Positions 19,019 to 27,383 of a DNA stretch of 64,000 nt are shown in pieces. A program made the position numbers and the translations under genes. The notes beneath the pieces are model-generated. The model made no database searches. It worked only from the letters and a program-made list of their open reading frames with translations, and was not told the DNA's origin. Each line of letters starts with the position of its first letter. The first letter of the stretch is position 1. Source of the DNA: Methanosarcina barkeri MS. GTDB lineage: Archaea > Halobacteriota > Methanosarcinia > Methanosarcinales > Methanosarcinaceae. Location of the stretch: positions 3,335,168-3,399,167 of the forward strand of contig NZ_CP009528.1 of NCBI RefSeq assembly GCF_000970025.1, given 5' to 3'.

Positions 19019-19285
19019 TTTCACAAATTAAGGGAAATAATACCGTTTTTCACAAATTAAGGGAAATAATACCGTTTTTCATAAATTAAGAGGAGTAATA
19101 TCGTTTTTCACAAATTAAGGGGAATAATACCGTTTTTCACAAATTAATAAGAATAATACCGTTTTTCACAAATTAAGGGGAATAATACCGTTTTTAGCAA
19201 ACAAAGAAGAATAATACCGTTTTTGATAAATTAAGGGGGATAACGACGTTTTTCGCAAACAAAGGAGAATAATGCCGTTTTTCAC
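19019..19285. repeat. About nine 29-bp tandem repeats upstream of a NifX-like gene
   Basis: The unit is close to TTTTTCACAAATTAAGGGGA followed by ATAATACCG. Copies vary by a few bases, the outer ones most. It occupies most of the 400 bp between the two NifX-like genes, close to the stop of one and the promoter side of the other. Confidence 0.9.
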
Positions 19286-19345
19286 ACATGGAGGAATGTG
19301 TCTTTCTCAGAAAGTTTGTTTTACTAATTTTATCAAGACTCAGGA

Positions 19346-19777
19346 TTACTTGCCTCTACCAATTCCCCTTCCCATACCACTTCCTTTCATTCCGTTTCCC
19401 ATTCCATTTCCTTTTCTCATGCCAGAACCAGGAGTGGTATTGGGACTGCGGATTGACTGAAGTTCTCCAGCCTCATACTGCCTGATAGCTTCCCGCACTG
19501 TACCCTTTATTCCGACTTGAACATCGATACCAAGCTCTGAGAAAATGGAAAAAGCATTGGGTCCCATAGTTCCTGTTAAGAGGGCATCGACTCCTGCATT
19601 TGCAACAATTTCCGCTGCCTTTATACCGGTACCTCCAGAAGTAAACGCAGCTGCATTTGATATAGATTCCACATTTCTGGTATCAGGGTCATAAATTACA
19701 AAGTAGCTGCATCTCCCAAACCTGGGGTCCACTTCGGAGTCGAGACCTTCACCACTGGCTGTTACGCAAATATTCAT
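19346..19777 (-). CDS. NifX-like (orange-protein family) protein with Gly/Met-rich tail
   Basis: 143 residues from the ATG at 19777, which follows GGTGGAG by 9 nt; the frame also opens at 19810. The core MNICVTASGEGLDSEVDPRFGRCSYFVIYD and GGTGIKAAE segments are typical of the DiNase_FeMo-co/orange-protein family that binds Mo-Fe-S or similar clusters. The last 30 residues are a Gly, Met and Lys-rich repeat (GNGMGNGMKGSGMGRG), possibly a soft metal site or flexible tail. Same strand as the rest of the metal cluster, but separated by repeat-filled spacers, so one transcript is possible but not shown. Confidence 0.85.
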   Translation of the reverse strand: MNICVTASGEGLDSEVDPRFGRCSYFVIYDPDTRNVESISNAAAFTSGGTGIKAAEIVANAGVDALLTGTMGPNAFSIFSELGIDVQVGIKGTVREAIRQYEAGELQSIRSPNTTPGSGMRKGNGMGNGMKGSGMGRGIGRGK

Positions 19778-20409
19778 TCTTTTTACTCCACCTGTTTCCA
19801 TTGTGACCATTTATACTCAAAAGTCCTGGAATCCTATTTTCACACATATGAGTAGAAGTATTTATACATTTCGATGTATAAAGGGAATTGTTAGATTTAC
19901 CGCACATTAGATAAAGAATGTGTCAAAAATAGATCCAGAGGAAATATAAAATATTCAAATTTTAGAAAATATCTCAAGGTCAGGAGTTAAACAACCAGAG
20001 GTTCTGTTATTAGGACCCGAATTCAATTAGAAACTGGGTTTAAATCAGAAACTGAATTTAATTAGAAACTGAGTTTAATTAGAAACTGAGTTTAATTAGA
20101 AACTGAGTTTAACTAGAAACTGAGTTTAATTAGGTTGTTTCGTCCAAATTAGTTCGCTTTTTAAATTTATTTCAGTATCGGTATATATTGTATACAGGTG
20201 ATCCGCTATTATATTCCAACTTTGAATTTGTTCCATTTTACGTAATCATTCCACGATACAAAAATGGAATTGGAATTCACCGAAGATTTAACCTTTTGCG
20301 TCACCTGCTGTTGGATTATGAATTGGAATTCTAAAGAATTTTGAGTTTGTGGAACTTATCTCAGGATACAACAGAAATACACCTGTACCTGGCATTCCCT
20401 ATTAAATTC
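19778..20409. other. Intergenic region with 17-bp array and a hairpin
   Basis: About 630 bp without a gene. It holds the repeat at 20023-20133 and an inverted repeat, TTCCATTTT near 20231 with AAAATGGAA near 20260, that could form a 9-bp stem. The latter lies downstream of the tRNA methylthiotransferase gene. Confidence 0.5.
20023..20133. repeat. 17-bp tandem repeats
   Basis: Six copies of a unit like AATTAGAAACTGAGTTT, the first two diverged (GGGTTT, GAATTT). Non-coding. Confidence 0.88.
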
Positions 20410-21738
20410 TCATGTCTCAGAAACTTGTCGACCTTCAGCCAATTTTCCAAGGAAATATCCAGGTTTTGCAGCAACGATCTCCACATTTGCGTACTGGCCA
20501 GGTTTTAGATTCGAGCCGCTTATAACAACCGGACGATAAGCATCCGTGCGGGTGAGAACATCACCGATTTCCGTATATTTTGAGACAAAAACCCGGCCTT
20601 TCCAGCCGATCATTGCCTGCTTGGACCCGAGCTTAATTTGTTCACAGACCTTATGCAATTCATGAGAACGCTGAACTAAAATTCTTGAGTCGAGGTTTCG
20701 GAAGGAAAAAGCTTTCGTATGCGGGCGGGGAGAATATCTTGAGATATTGACCTTTTCAGGGCGGTATTTCTGTACCCATTCAACAGTTTCTTTGAACTCA
20801 TCGTCGGTTTCATCGCAGAAGCCTACAATTATGTCGGTGAAAAGGGATAAATCTTCAAAACGGTCACGGAATTTCTTAATTATTGTGTCCACTACGTCCA
20901 TTTTGTGCAGACGGTTCATTCTCTTCAGGACCGAGTGAGAAGCAGACTGAATAGGGATGTGGAGTAGTTTGAAGACCTTGTCGGAATCAAAAGCTTCTAC
21001 CAGATCATCGAGTATGGGGAGGACAGAGAAAGGATTCATCATTCCTACCCTTACTTTGAAGTCGCCTGGAATTTCCGAGATCATACGCAGGAGTTCCGGA
21101 AGTCTGAGACCCGTATCCATTCCGTACTGGCTGTCGTCCTGGGATGTGAGCCAAATTTCCCTGCATCCCTCGGCAACAGCTGAACGGATATCTTCAACTA
21201 TCTCATCCGGTGGAAAAGAGTGCAGCTTGCCTCTTGCATATTTTACAATACAGTAGGAACAGGCAAAATTGCAGCCCTGCGAGATCTGGCATATGTGAAT
21301 ATTAGGGTTAGAACGCTCACGCGGGACATTGAGAAAGCCCACAGGTTCAGAAGCTCGGAATTCCAGATGTTCTCCTCCGCGCAGACCTTTCTTTTTTCTC
21401 TGCTCGATTAATGAAAGAAGCTCTCCAAGCCGGGAAATAGCATTTACCCCCAGGATATGAGCTTCGGGATTTGCATGCAGGATGTCCTCAAGCTGGACTT
21501 CAGGCATACAGCCGGAAACGATAACTTTAATATTCTTCTCGCCCATGCTGCGGATTTTATACAAGATCTTCTGTTCTGTAGTGTATTTTACCGTACAGGA
21601 ATTGCAAATATAGACCTCTGCCTGATCGGCAGCCTCTGGGCCCAGCAGTTCATGTCCTAGTCTTTCGACACTTGCCTTCATTATCTCGGCTGAGGCCTGG
21701 CTCGCCGAACAGCCAAAACTTTCAAGATAGACTTTCAT
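20410..21738 (-). CDS. tRNA t6A37 methylthiotransferase (Cdkal1/e-MtaB type, radical SAM)
   Basis: 442 residues. UPF0004 domain at the N-terminus with cysteines 10, 48 and 77 for the auxiliary [4Fe-4S] cluster; radical SAM motif CNFACSYC (C156, C160, C163); C-terminal TRAM domain from about 375. The SQDDSQYGMD segment and the overall sequence fit the archaeal/eukaryal Cdkal1 branch, which adds a methylthio group to N6-threonylcarbamoyladenosine at position 37 of ANN-decoding tRNAs, giving ms2t6A. The KEOPS subunit Cgi121, needed to make t6A, is encoded 3 kb away. ATG at 21738. Confidence 0.9.
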   Translation of the reverse strand: MKVYLESFGCSASQASAEIMKASVERLGHELLGPEAADQAEVYICNSCTVKYTTEQKILYKIRSMGEKNIKVIVSGCMPEVQLEDILHANPEAHILGVNAISRLGELLSLIEQRKKKGLRGGEHLEFRASEPVGFLNVPRERSNPNIHICQISQGCNFACSYCIVKYARGKLHSFPPDEIVEDIRSAVAEGCREIWLTSQDDSQYGMDTGLRLPELLRMISEIPGDFKVRVGMMNPFSVLPILDDLVEAFDSDKVFKLLHIPIQSASHSVLKRMNRLHKMDVVDTIIKKFRDRFEDLSLFTDIIVGFCDETDDEFKETVEWVQKYRPEKVNISRYSPRPHTKAFSFRNLDSRILVQRSHELHKVCEQIKLGSKQAMIGWKGRVFVSKYTEIGDVLTRTDAYRPVVISGSNLKPGQYANVEIVAAKPGYFLGKLAEGRQVSET

Positions 21739-21775
21739 GATTTAACTCTAAATTCTATGTTTTTTAATTCCGTAA

Positions 21776-21965
21776 TTTTGAATTCTGAAATTTTGAATTC
21801 TGAAATTTTGAATTCTGAAATTTTGAATTATGTATCTCTTAGTTTTGTATTATTCTTTAGTTCTGTGTTTGAGAATTCTATAATCAAATTCTGTATTTGA
21901 TAACTCTGTAATCAAGTTCTGTGATCAAATTTTGTAGCCAAGTTGTGTAATCAAATTCTGTATTT
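21776..21965. repeat. 15-bp tandem repeats and degenerate extension
   Basis: Three to four copies of TTTTGAATTCTGAAA at 21776-21831, then a degenerate stretch of TCTGTAATCAAATT-like words to about 21965. It fills the spacer between the FBPase gene and the methylthiotransferase start, so it may separate or carry the promoter of the latter. Confidence 0.8.
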
Positions 21966-22013
21966 TCGCAAAGTCCGTGTTTTAAAAAAGATGAAAAAAG
22001 AGAATAAAAGGAT

Positions 22014-23111
22014 TTACAGGTAGAGAGGAGTCTCACGCTTATCCTTTATATAAATACTGTCCGTAAACCTGACAGATCCAGATGCACCCATTGAGATTGT
22101 GTGTACCCTGGCATCCCCACTGCCGAACAGGTTGACTTCTCGTAGAAAATGGCCGGGAGTTACAGCTGATGCTGAAAAGATCACGTCGTTCCCTGGCACA
22201 AGCTTGTCGGTATCAAGGACATCATTGATGTTTTGAAGAGTGATTCCCATTTTTTCGAGCCTTGGCATTTTTTCTTCAATTTCTTTGTCGATCATGTCCT
22301 GGCTCTTTCCGTTTGCAACCGTGGGAAGCGCAAGCCTTGCAAGGATTTTTCCGCCGAGGATTTTGATTGCAGCCGCTGTGAGTACTGCTTCACCCGAACC
22401 GCCTGAGCCCATTACCATATGAACGCCCGACCCACGAATTGCAGTTGAAACTCCGGGCATAAGGTCTCCGTCACTGATTAGCTTTACGCGAGCGCCTGCT
22501 TCCCGAATTTCGGTTATTTTCTGGGCATGCCTTGGCCGGTCAAGCACAACGACTACAAGCTCGTCAACACTTCTGTCGAGAGCCTTTGCGACGATCTCAA
22601 GATTGTGCTTGACAGGAGCATCCAGGTCAATCTTTTCATCAGGGTGTTCCTCTTCGTAGCGCACTACATCTGGCCCGACAACAATCTTGTCCATATAGAT
22701 ATCAGGACCGTGGAAAATTCCGCCCCTTTCAGCCATTGCCATAACTGCAACCGAGCCAGACCCGCCGTCTGCGGTAAGGTTTGTTCCTTCAAGCGGGTCG
22801 ACTGCAATATCGACTTCAAGGTCTCCTTTTCCTGTTCCTACGTGCTCCCCGATATAAAGCATGGGAGCCTCATCCCTTTCTCCTTCCCCAATCTGGATTA
22901 TGCCTTTCATGTCAAGTTTATTCAGCATCCTTCGCATGGCGGCAACTGCTACCTGGTCGGCAAAACTTTTGTTCCCACGCCCCATCTGATACGCTGCGGC
23001 AATGGCTGCAGCTTCAGTCACATGAATAAGTCTGGGCAATAAATCACATTCTATAGGCCCTGAACAATCAATCATTTCTTCTACGGTTTTTGGATGAGAT
23101 ATAAGAATCAA
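22014..23111 (-). CDS. glpX: Fructose-1,6-bisphosphatase, class II (GlpX)
   Basis: Up to 365 residues. Recognisable by IGEGERDEAPML, DPLEGTNLTADGG and GSGGSGEAVLTAAA, the Li+-sensitive phosphatase-fold signatures of GlpX proteins that bind Mg2+ and the sugar phosphate. It hydrolyses fructose 1,6-bisphosphate to fructose 6-phosphate in gluconeogenesis. Many archaea use the bifunctional aldolase/phosphatase instead, so a GlpX enzyme in a methanogen probably reflects bacterial ancestry. The start is unclear: a TTG at 23111 directly follows GGGAG, too close for normal spacing, and an ATG at 23075 would shorten the protein by 12 residues. Confidence 0.9.
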   Translation of the reverse strand: MILISHPKTVEEMIDCSGPIECDLLPRLIHVTEAAAIAAAYQMGRGNKSFADQVAVAAMRRMLNKLDMKGIIQIGEGERDEAPMLYIGEHVGTGKGDLEVDIAVDPLEGTNLTADGGSGSVAVMAMAERGGIFHGPDIYMDKIVVGPDVVRYEEEHPDEKIDLDAPVKHNLEIVAKALDRSVDELVVVVLDRPRHAQKITEIREAGARVKLISDGDLMPGVSTAIRGSGVHMVMGSGGSGEAVLTAAAIKILGGKILARLALPTVANGKSQDMIDKEIEEKMPRLEKMGITLQNINDVLDTDKLVPGNDVIFSASAVTPGHFLREVNLFGSGDARVHTISMGASGSVRFTDSIYIKDKRETPLYL

Positions 23112-23547
23112 CTCCCAATTTTCTGCTTGCGAATAATCTGCTTCCTGATATGAAGTCTTTTTTCTGCAATTTACTCTTTATATTAAATTGATCTCATAAC
23201 ACAATAGTATATTAATGAATCTATTGGCCAAATGGAGTCATATATGGAGCCATATTGGAGTCATATATTTATTTATGAAGCGTTCATCACAGAAAGTCCT
23301 GTAAATAGAGGGCCTTCAGGAAGACTTCAGAATAAAGCATAGAGATAAGAAGTATAAAAAAATGGCTAAAAAAACTGGCTTAAAACTGCCAAAAGGCCAG
23401 GCTCTAAAGCTTGCCTAAAACTCAGTTAAAAATACTTCATAAAACAACAACTGCTAAAAAACTGAATTTAAACCTGGACTGAAGCATAAATAGAATTTAA
23501 TTCAAAAAGAGCAGTTTCTGCTCTATTCACTTTAAGGGGAAACACCC
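23112..23547. other. Divergent intergenic region
   Basis: 436 bp between glpX (minus) and the amidotransferase gene (plus). AT-rich, with short repeats of AAAAACTG and TTAAAACTG words at about 23360-23470. Promoters for both genes should lie here; no single TATA box stands out. Confidence 0.4.
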
Positions 23548-24279
23548 GTGAAAATTCACTGTTTACAACACCTAAAAAATGATACCCTGGGAAACATAGG
23601 GACCTGGATAGACAAAAAAGGATATAAACTTACGAAAACCCTGCTCTACGAAAACTCTTTTTTTCCTGACCCTGAAGAATTCGATATGCTCCTGATAATG
23701 GGCGGCACTATGAGCGTTTATCAGGAAGAGGAATATTCCTGGTTAAAACCTGAAAAAGAATTTGTAAAAAAAGTAATAGAAGCCGGCAAACCCGTGCTTG
23801 GAAGCTGTTTTGGAGCTCAGATAATTTCCGAAGTGCTTGGAGGAAAAGTTACGAAGAATCTGTATAAGGAAATCGGCTGGCATACTATACGAGCTGTGGA
23901 AGGAAAAAGTCCGGGCGAGATAGAGAGTTCGAAACTTCCACCCTGCATGTTTCCGGAATTTACCGGTTTTATGTGGCATGGAGACACTTTTGAAATTCCA
24001 GTCGGCGCAGTGAAACTTTTTGAAAGTGAAGCCTGCCCAAATCAAGGATTTCTCTACAATGCAAAGGTCCTCGGCCTGCAGTTCCATCCTGAGGCCGACA
24101 GGCAGTGGGTAAGAAACCTGATAAGGGATTCAGGGCACGAGCTCGTGCAAGGAAAATACATCCAGTCTGAAAAGGAGATATATGTATATGAAAGCTTTTT
24201 TGAAAGTTCCAGGAATCTGGCTTTTTCCCTCATGGACTGGTTTGAAGAAAAATATAAGCCAGAAAAAACAAAGATGTGA
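23548..24279 (+). CDS. Class I glutamine amidotransferase-like protein (GMP synthase glutaminase-related)
   Basis: 243 residues from a GTG at 23548 with AAGGGGAA about 8 nt upstream. The nucleophile elbow is GSCFGAQ (Cys87), and the other catalytic residues are in QFHPEAD (His180, Glu182), so the triad is intact. MGGTMSVYQE forms the oxyanion region. This stand-alone type resembles YfeJ/GuaA-like amidotransferases; the partner synthetase and the acceptor of the ammonia are unknown. It is transcribed alone, with a repeat array behind it. Confidence 0.82.
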   Translation: MKIHCLQHLKNDTLGNIGTWIDKKGYKLTKTLLYENSFFPDPEEFDMLLIMGGTMSVYQEEEYSWLKPEKEFVKKVIEAGKPVLGSCFGAQIISEVLGGKVTKNLYKEIGWHTIRAVEGKSPGEIESSKLPPCMFPEFTGFMWHGDTFEIPVGAVKLFESEACPNQGFLYNAKVLGLQFHPEADRQWVRNLIRDSGHELVQGKYIQSEKEIYVYESFFESSRNLAFSLMDWFEEKYKPEKTKM

Positions 24280-24345
24280 AAAGGAATTAACTTGGGAGCG
24301 ATAAAAGAGAGTGTAAAAAAGAAAGCATGGTGTAAAAGAGAATAA

Positions 24346-24570
24346 AACGTAAAAAAAGTGTGAAATGTAAAAAAGAGTAAAACGTAAAAAGAGTAAAACG
24401 TAAAAAGAGTAAAACGTAAAAAGAGTAAAACGTAAAAAGAGTAAAACGTAAAAAGAGTAAAACGTAAAAAGAGTAAAACGTAAAAAGAGTAAAACGTAAA
24501 AAGAGTAAAACGTAAAAAGAGTAAAACGTAAAAAGAGTAAAACGTAAAAAGAGTAAAACGTAAAAAAGAG
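24346..24570. repeat. 16-bp tandem array, about 13 copies
   Basis: The unit AGTAAAACGTAAAAAG repeats almost perfectly from about 24374 to 24555, with diverged copies (GTGAAATGTAAAAAAG) at both ends. The reverse strand yields artefact reading frames repeating Phe/Tyr/Leu-rich words. It lies between the convergent ends of the amidotransferase and Cgi121 genes. Confidence 0.95.
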
Positions 24571-24625
24571 TGAAATGTGAAAGAGAAGCTGAAGAAAAAC
24601 TCTGGATACAAACTCAGATCGCATT

Positions 24626-25156
24626 TTACTTTGCAAAATCTGCCAGCGCCACCCTCTCAATCACAAGTTCGGGAATGTGCTCTTCCCCTGAAGCCTCAAT
24701 TTCAGCATCCGTGATTCCGAACACGGAAAGGATTCCCTGTCTTTTGGAATCAGAATAAGCAAGCAACTCGGAACAGGGCTTTTCAGTAATGAGTTCTTTT
24801 AATGCAGAAAGAGCCAGAACCAGATTATCCATTTTCCCAAGCAGCACGAATACGGCATTGTTTTCCCCTTTACACAACCCTATCGAGAAACTCCTTTCAA
24901 TCTGCCTCTCTCCAGATGCATATCGCATAATCTCGATACCGGGATCGTTTGCTATGTTCCTGCCTGCAGCAATTGCCCGAAGAGCTTTTCCCACTGCAAA
25001 ATGAAGATGCATTTCTCCTGCGATCAGGTCTGCGTTCAAACCCTGGATAATAATATCATTTTCAGAAGCTATCGAATTTATTGATTTTAGAAAGCCGGAA
25101 AGATTAGGGATATTTACGTTCCCGCAGATTACCTGGATTTCCCTTTGCATTGTCAT
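24626..25156 (-). CDS. cgi121: KEOPS complex subunit Cgi121
   Basis: 176 residues. The sequence fits Cgi121/TPRKB: IIIQGLNADLIAGEMHLHFAVGKALRA in the middle, a segment rich in ASGERQIERSF, and a C-terminal IPELVIERVALADF. In archaea Cgi121 binds Bud32 and recruits tRNA to the KEOPS complex, which transfers threonylcarbamoyl to A37. The start could be ATG at 25156 or at 25150. It is the first gene on its strand, convergent with the amidotransferase gene. Note the nearby tRNA methylthiotransferase acting on the same base. Confidence 0.85.
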   Translation of the reverse strand: MTMQREIQVICGNVNIPNLSGFLKSINSIASENDIIIQGLNADLIAGEMHLHFAVGKALRAIAAGRNIANDPGIEIMRYASGERQIERSFSIGLCKGENNAVFVLLGKMDNLVLALSALKELITEKPCSELLAYSDSKRQGILSVFGITDAEIEASGEEHIPELVIERVALADFAK

Positions 25157-25909
25157 AGTCCTGCCATAGCGCGAGCTTTACAATAAGGATTTCGGTTGTA
25201 GAAAAAGAAACAAAAATGGAAAGAAATTGGACTTACGCAGTTGAACTGAAAAATCAACAGTATCAGATCATTAACTGTCTAAAATAGGACGTAAATCCAC
25301 AGTCTTTGCCATAATTGACTTTATTCCTCAAGTGCATCAGTCCTAAGCAAGAAGAAAGAACGAAGTAAAATTATCAAAAAGAGTATAAAATTATCAAAAA
25401 GATTAAAATAAAAATGAAATAAAAGAAAAGCTGAGAATTCTTAATATTGCGAATATTATCAGAATTGCCTAATCAATTTTTATTAAACCGCATTAATCAG
25501 TAAAATCCTTTTATCTATATCGATTTGAAATTCATTAGATTGGAATGGTAAATGCCAAGATGAAAAACAAAGTGATGTAAACTTTAATCTATTGTTCTAT
25601 TGAGTAAGTTGTGACTTTTTTTACGAATTTTAGATTTATATAAAATACTTAATTATATTTCCTTTAATATTAAGTCATATAGATAATAATAGCCTAACAA
25701 TATGGTTTGAAATCACTCTCCTTTGGTATAGATCATAACGCATAAAGCAAGGATTGAAAAGTTTACACCAATAATATATTTATTGATAGATAAATTGGAG
25801 GGATTAATTGGTAAGATAATACTTACGCAACACATATGCCAAAGGAAGGAGAATTAAAAAACTAAATAAGAGCTGTATCAAGTTGAACAAGAACTTTGGA
25901 GTGTAGTAA
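25157..25909. other. Intergenic region, 753 bp
   Basis: No gene seen. At 25228 there is the word GGACTTACGCAGTTGAACTG; similar words occur at about 26505 and 35998. AT-rich TATA-like stretches at 25630-25690 could serve the secreted-protein gene, although a leader of over 200 nt would result. Confidence 0.4.
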
Positions 25910-26254
25910 ATGGGGGAACAAATATTCGACAAAACAAAAAAGATATTGTGTATTTTCACGGTAATCTTTTTTGTAGCTTCAATTACAGCTGCAGCAGTAA
26001 GTGCAGCTCCTGCTGATAACGGAAGAAAAGATAGAGACGGCTGGAAAGACGGAAAAAATAGGGACGGTTGGAAAGACGGAAAAAATAGGGACGGTTGGAA
26101 AGACGGAAAAAATAGGGACGGCTGGAAAGACGGAAAAGGTAGAGACGGTTGGAAAGACCACCGTGGGCACCACTACTGGCATTGTTATCGCGGACACTGG
26201 GAGTGGCGACACGGGCACCGCTACTGGCGCTGTGATTACGGGCGCTGGGAGTAA
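25910..26254 (+). CDS. Small secreted repeat protein, Trp/His-rich C-terminus
   Basis: 114 residues. An N-terminal signal peptide (KKILCIFTVIFFVASITAAA, then AVSAAPADN) suggests export. Residues about 39-84 consist of five copies of a 9-residue unit, DGWKDGKNR, encoded by nearly identical 27-bp repeats at 26035-26160. The last 30 residues are packed with Trp, His, Tyr and Arg (HHYWHCYRGHWEWRHGHRYW), with two Cys. No family recognised; a cell-surface role is likely, and metal binding is possible through the histidines. ATG at 25910 with TTGGAG 9 nt upstream. Confidence 0.75.
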   Translation: MGEQIFDKTKKILCIFTVIFFVASITAAAVSAAPADNGRKDRDGWKDGKNRDGWKDGKNRDGWKDGKNRDGWKDGKGRDGWKDHRGHHYWHCYRGHWEWRHGHRYWRCDYGRWE

Positions 26255-26736
26255 CACAGGGGCCGCTATTAATGATGAAGCTGTCTATGATAAATAACAA
26301 CGACTCGTTTATACAGTCCTTAATGAGATCATAGAAACAGTAGGATTCTCAATTTCATCAAAACCTGAAGTGTATTGAGAGTATTTTCTGGGATTTATAC
26401 ACTTAAAGAGCAAAATAAAGCATGGGCAGTTTCTGATTCATTGTTATTGTTTTCTCAGTTGAATAGAGTAATCCCAGAAATTTTTTTTGAAAATAACCAT
26501 ATAGGACTTATGCACCTGAAGTACAAAACCAAGCACAACAGGCGTTGCTAGTAAGTTGTATTAAACAATAGAAGGCTTAAAGCTATTGGTTTTTCATTTC
26601 AACCACATAAAGTTCTACCATATAAGTACTATCAAAAATAATTATTTAAAACACAATTTAATATACTTTGTTTTATCCTGAAATTATTTCTGTTATGTCC
26701 TGAAATAATTCATTTGTGTTCAGTTAAGATACAATC
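26255..26736. other. Intergenic region left of the MITE-like element
   Basis: AT-rich, no gene. It holds two related words, GGGATTTATACACTTAAAGAG near 26390 and GGACTTATGCACCTGAAGTA near 26505, and at about 26684-26736 the left half of a repeat shared with 54525-54620. Confidence 0.45.
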
Positions 26737-27136
26737 TATCCTGAGTTTGACAGTTTGATTTTTATGTGAGAAGATTGTTTTCATATCCGTTGGAATAATA
26801 ATAATATTATTTCAACAAATTTTTGCCAATTTTTTACGATTCTATTTGACAGATGATTCTCTTTCTCTTGATGGCCATTTTTATGATTTTTGACCAAATT
26901 TTTGGTATAGAATTTGACAGATAGCATGAATCTCAGATAAAATATAGATACTATCCAAAAAGTCAGGTCCAAAAGTGCTAAAATGGGACAAAAATTCTAC
27001 TAATTTACCGTATAGTGATTGTGAAACTGGAAAATCAGAGGCAATTTGACGAAATTTATGAATACTGTCAATTGATTTTTGACAAAAAATTGAAGCATCT
27101 CACTAGATTTAATTTTGTAATGTCAAACTCAGGATA
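26737..27136. mobile_element. MITE-like element with 16-bp terminal inverted repeats
   Basis: About 400 bp of non-coding AT-rich DNA bounded by TATCCTGAGTTTGACA at 26737-26752 and its exact reverse complement, TGTCAAACTCAGGATA, at 27121-27136. The flanks carry a near-duplicated stretch, AAGATACAATCTAT on the left and AAGATACGATCTAT on the right, as a target duplication would. The uninterrupted target (GTTAAGATACGATCTATAAG) exists on the other strand at about 54545-54575. No transposase frame is inside, so it would depend on a transposase elsewhere. Confidence 0.75.
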
Positions 27137-27383
27137 TATAAGATACGATCTATAAGATACGTGTTATTTTCATTTCCGTTTCTGTAAACCTATAAATATG
27201 AATCAAGACGAATCCTGAGTTCCAGTAAGCTCTTTTAGTTGAAAATTTAAACTTTTAAAAAATACATATGAAATTAACACTAATTTTTAAAATTCGTTAC
27301 TGAAGCCCTCAAACCAGAATATTTAATTGGGTTTATATACAGTTGGATGTATAAATATTATAAATATGTTAGTGGTACCTCCA

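Noticed and set aside
16935-19285. Possible CRISPR arrays (regular 29-bp units)
   Set aside because: Units are directly contiguous with no unique spacers, and there are no cas genes in the window.
15137-19777. Nitrogen-fixation cluster
   Set aside because: Only NifX-like domains and MinD-type ATPases are present. No nifH, nifD, nifK, nifE or nifN, and the ATPases have ferredoxin inserts that NifH lacks.
24054-24660. Two long minus-strand reading frames with repeated Phe/Tyr/Leu words
   Set aside because: They are translations of the 16-bp tandem array read in two frames, running antisense into the amidotransferase gene; no ribosome site or normal codon use.
26781-26972. 63-codon minus-strand frame inside the MITE-like element
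   Set aside because: Low complexity and AT-rich, far too short for a transposase; treated as non-coding.
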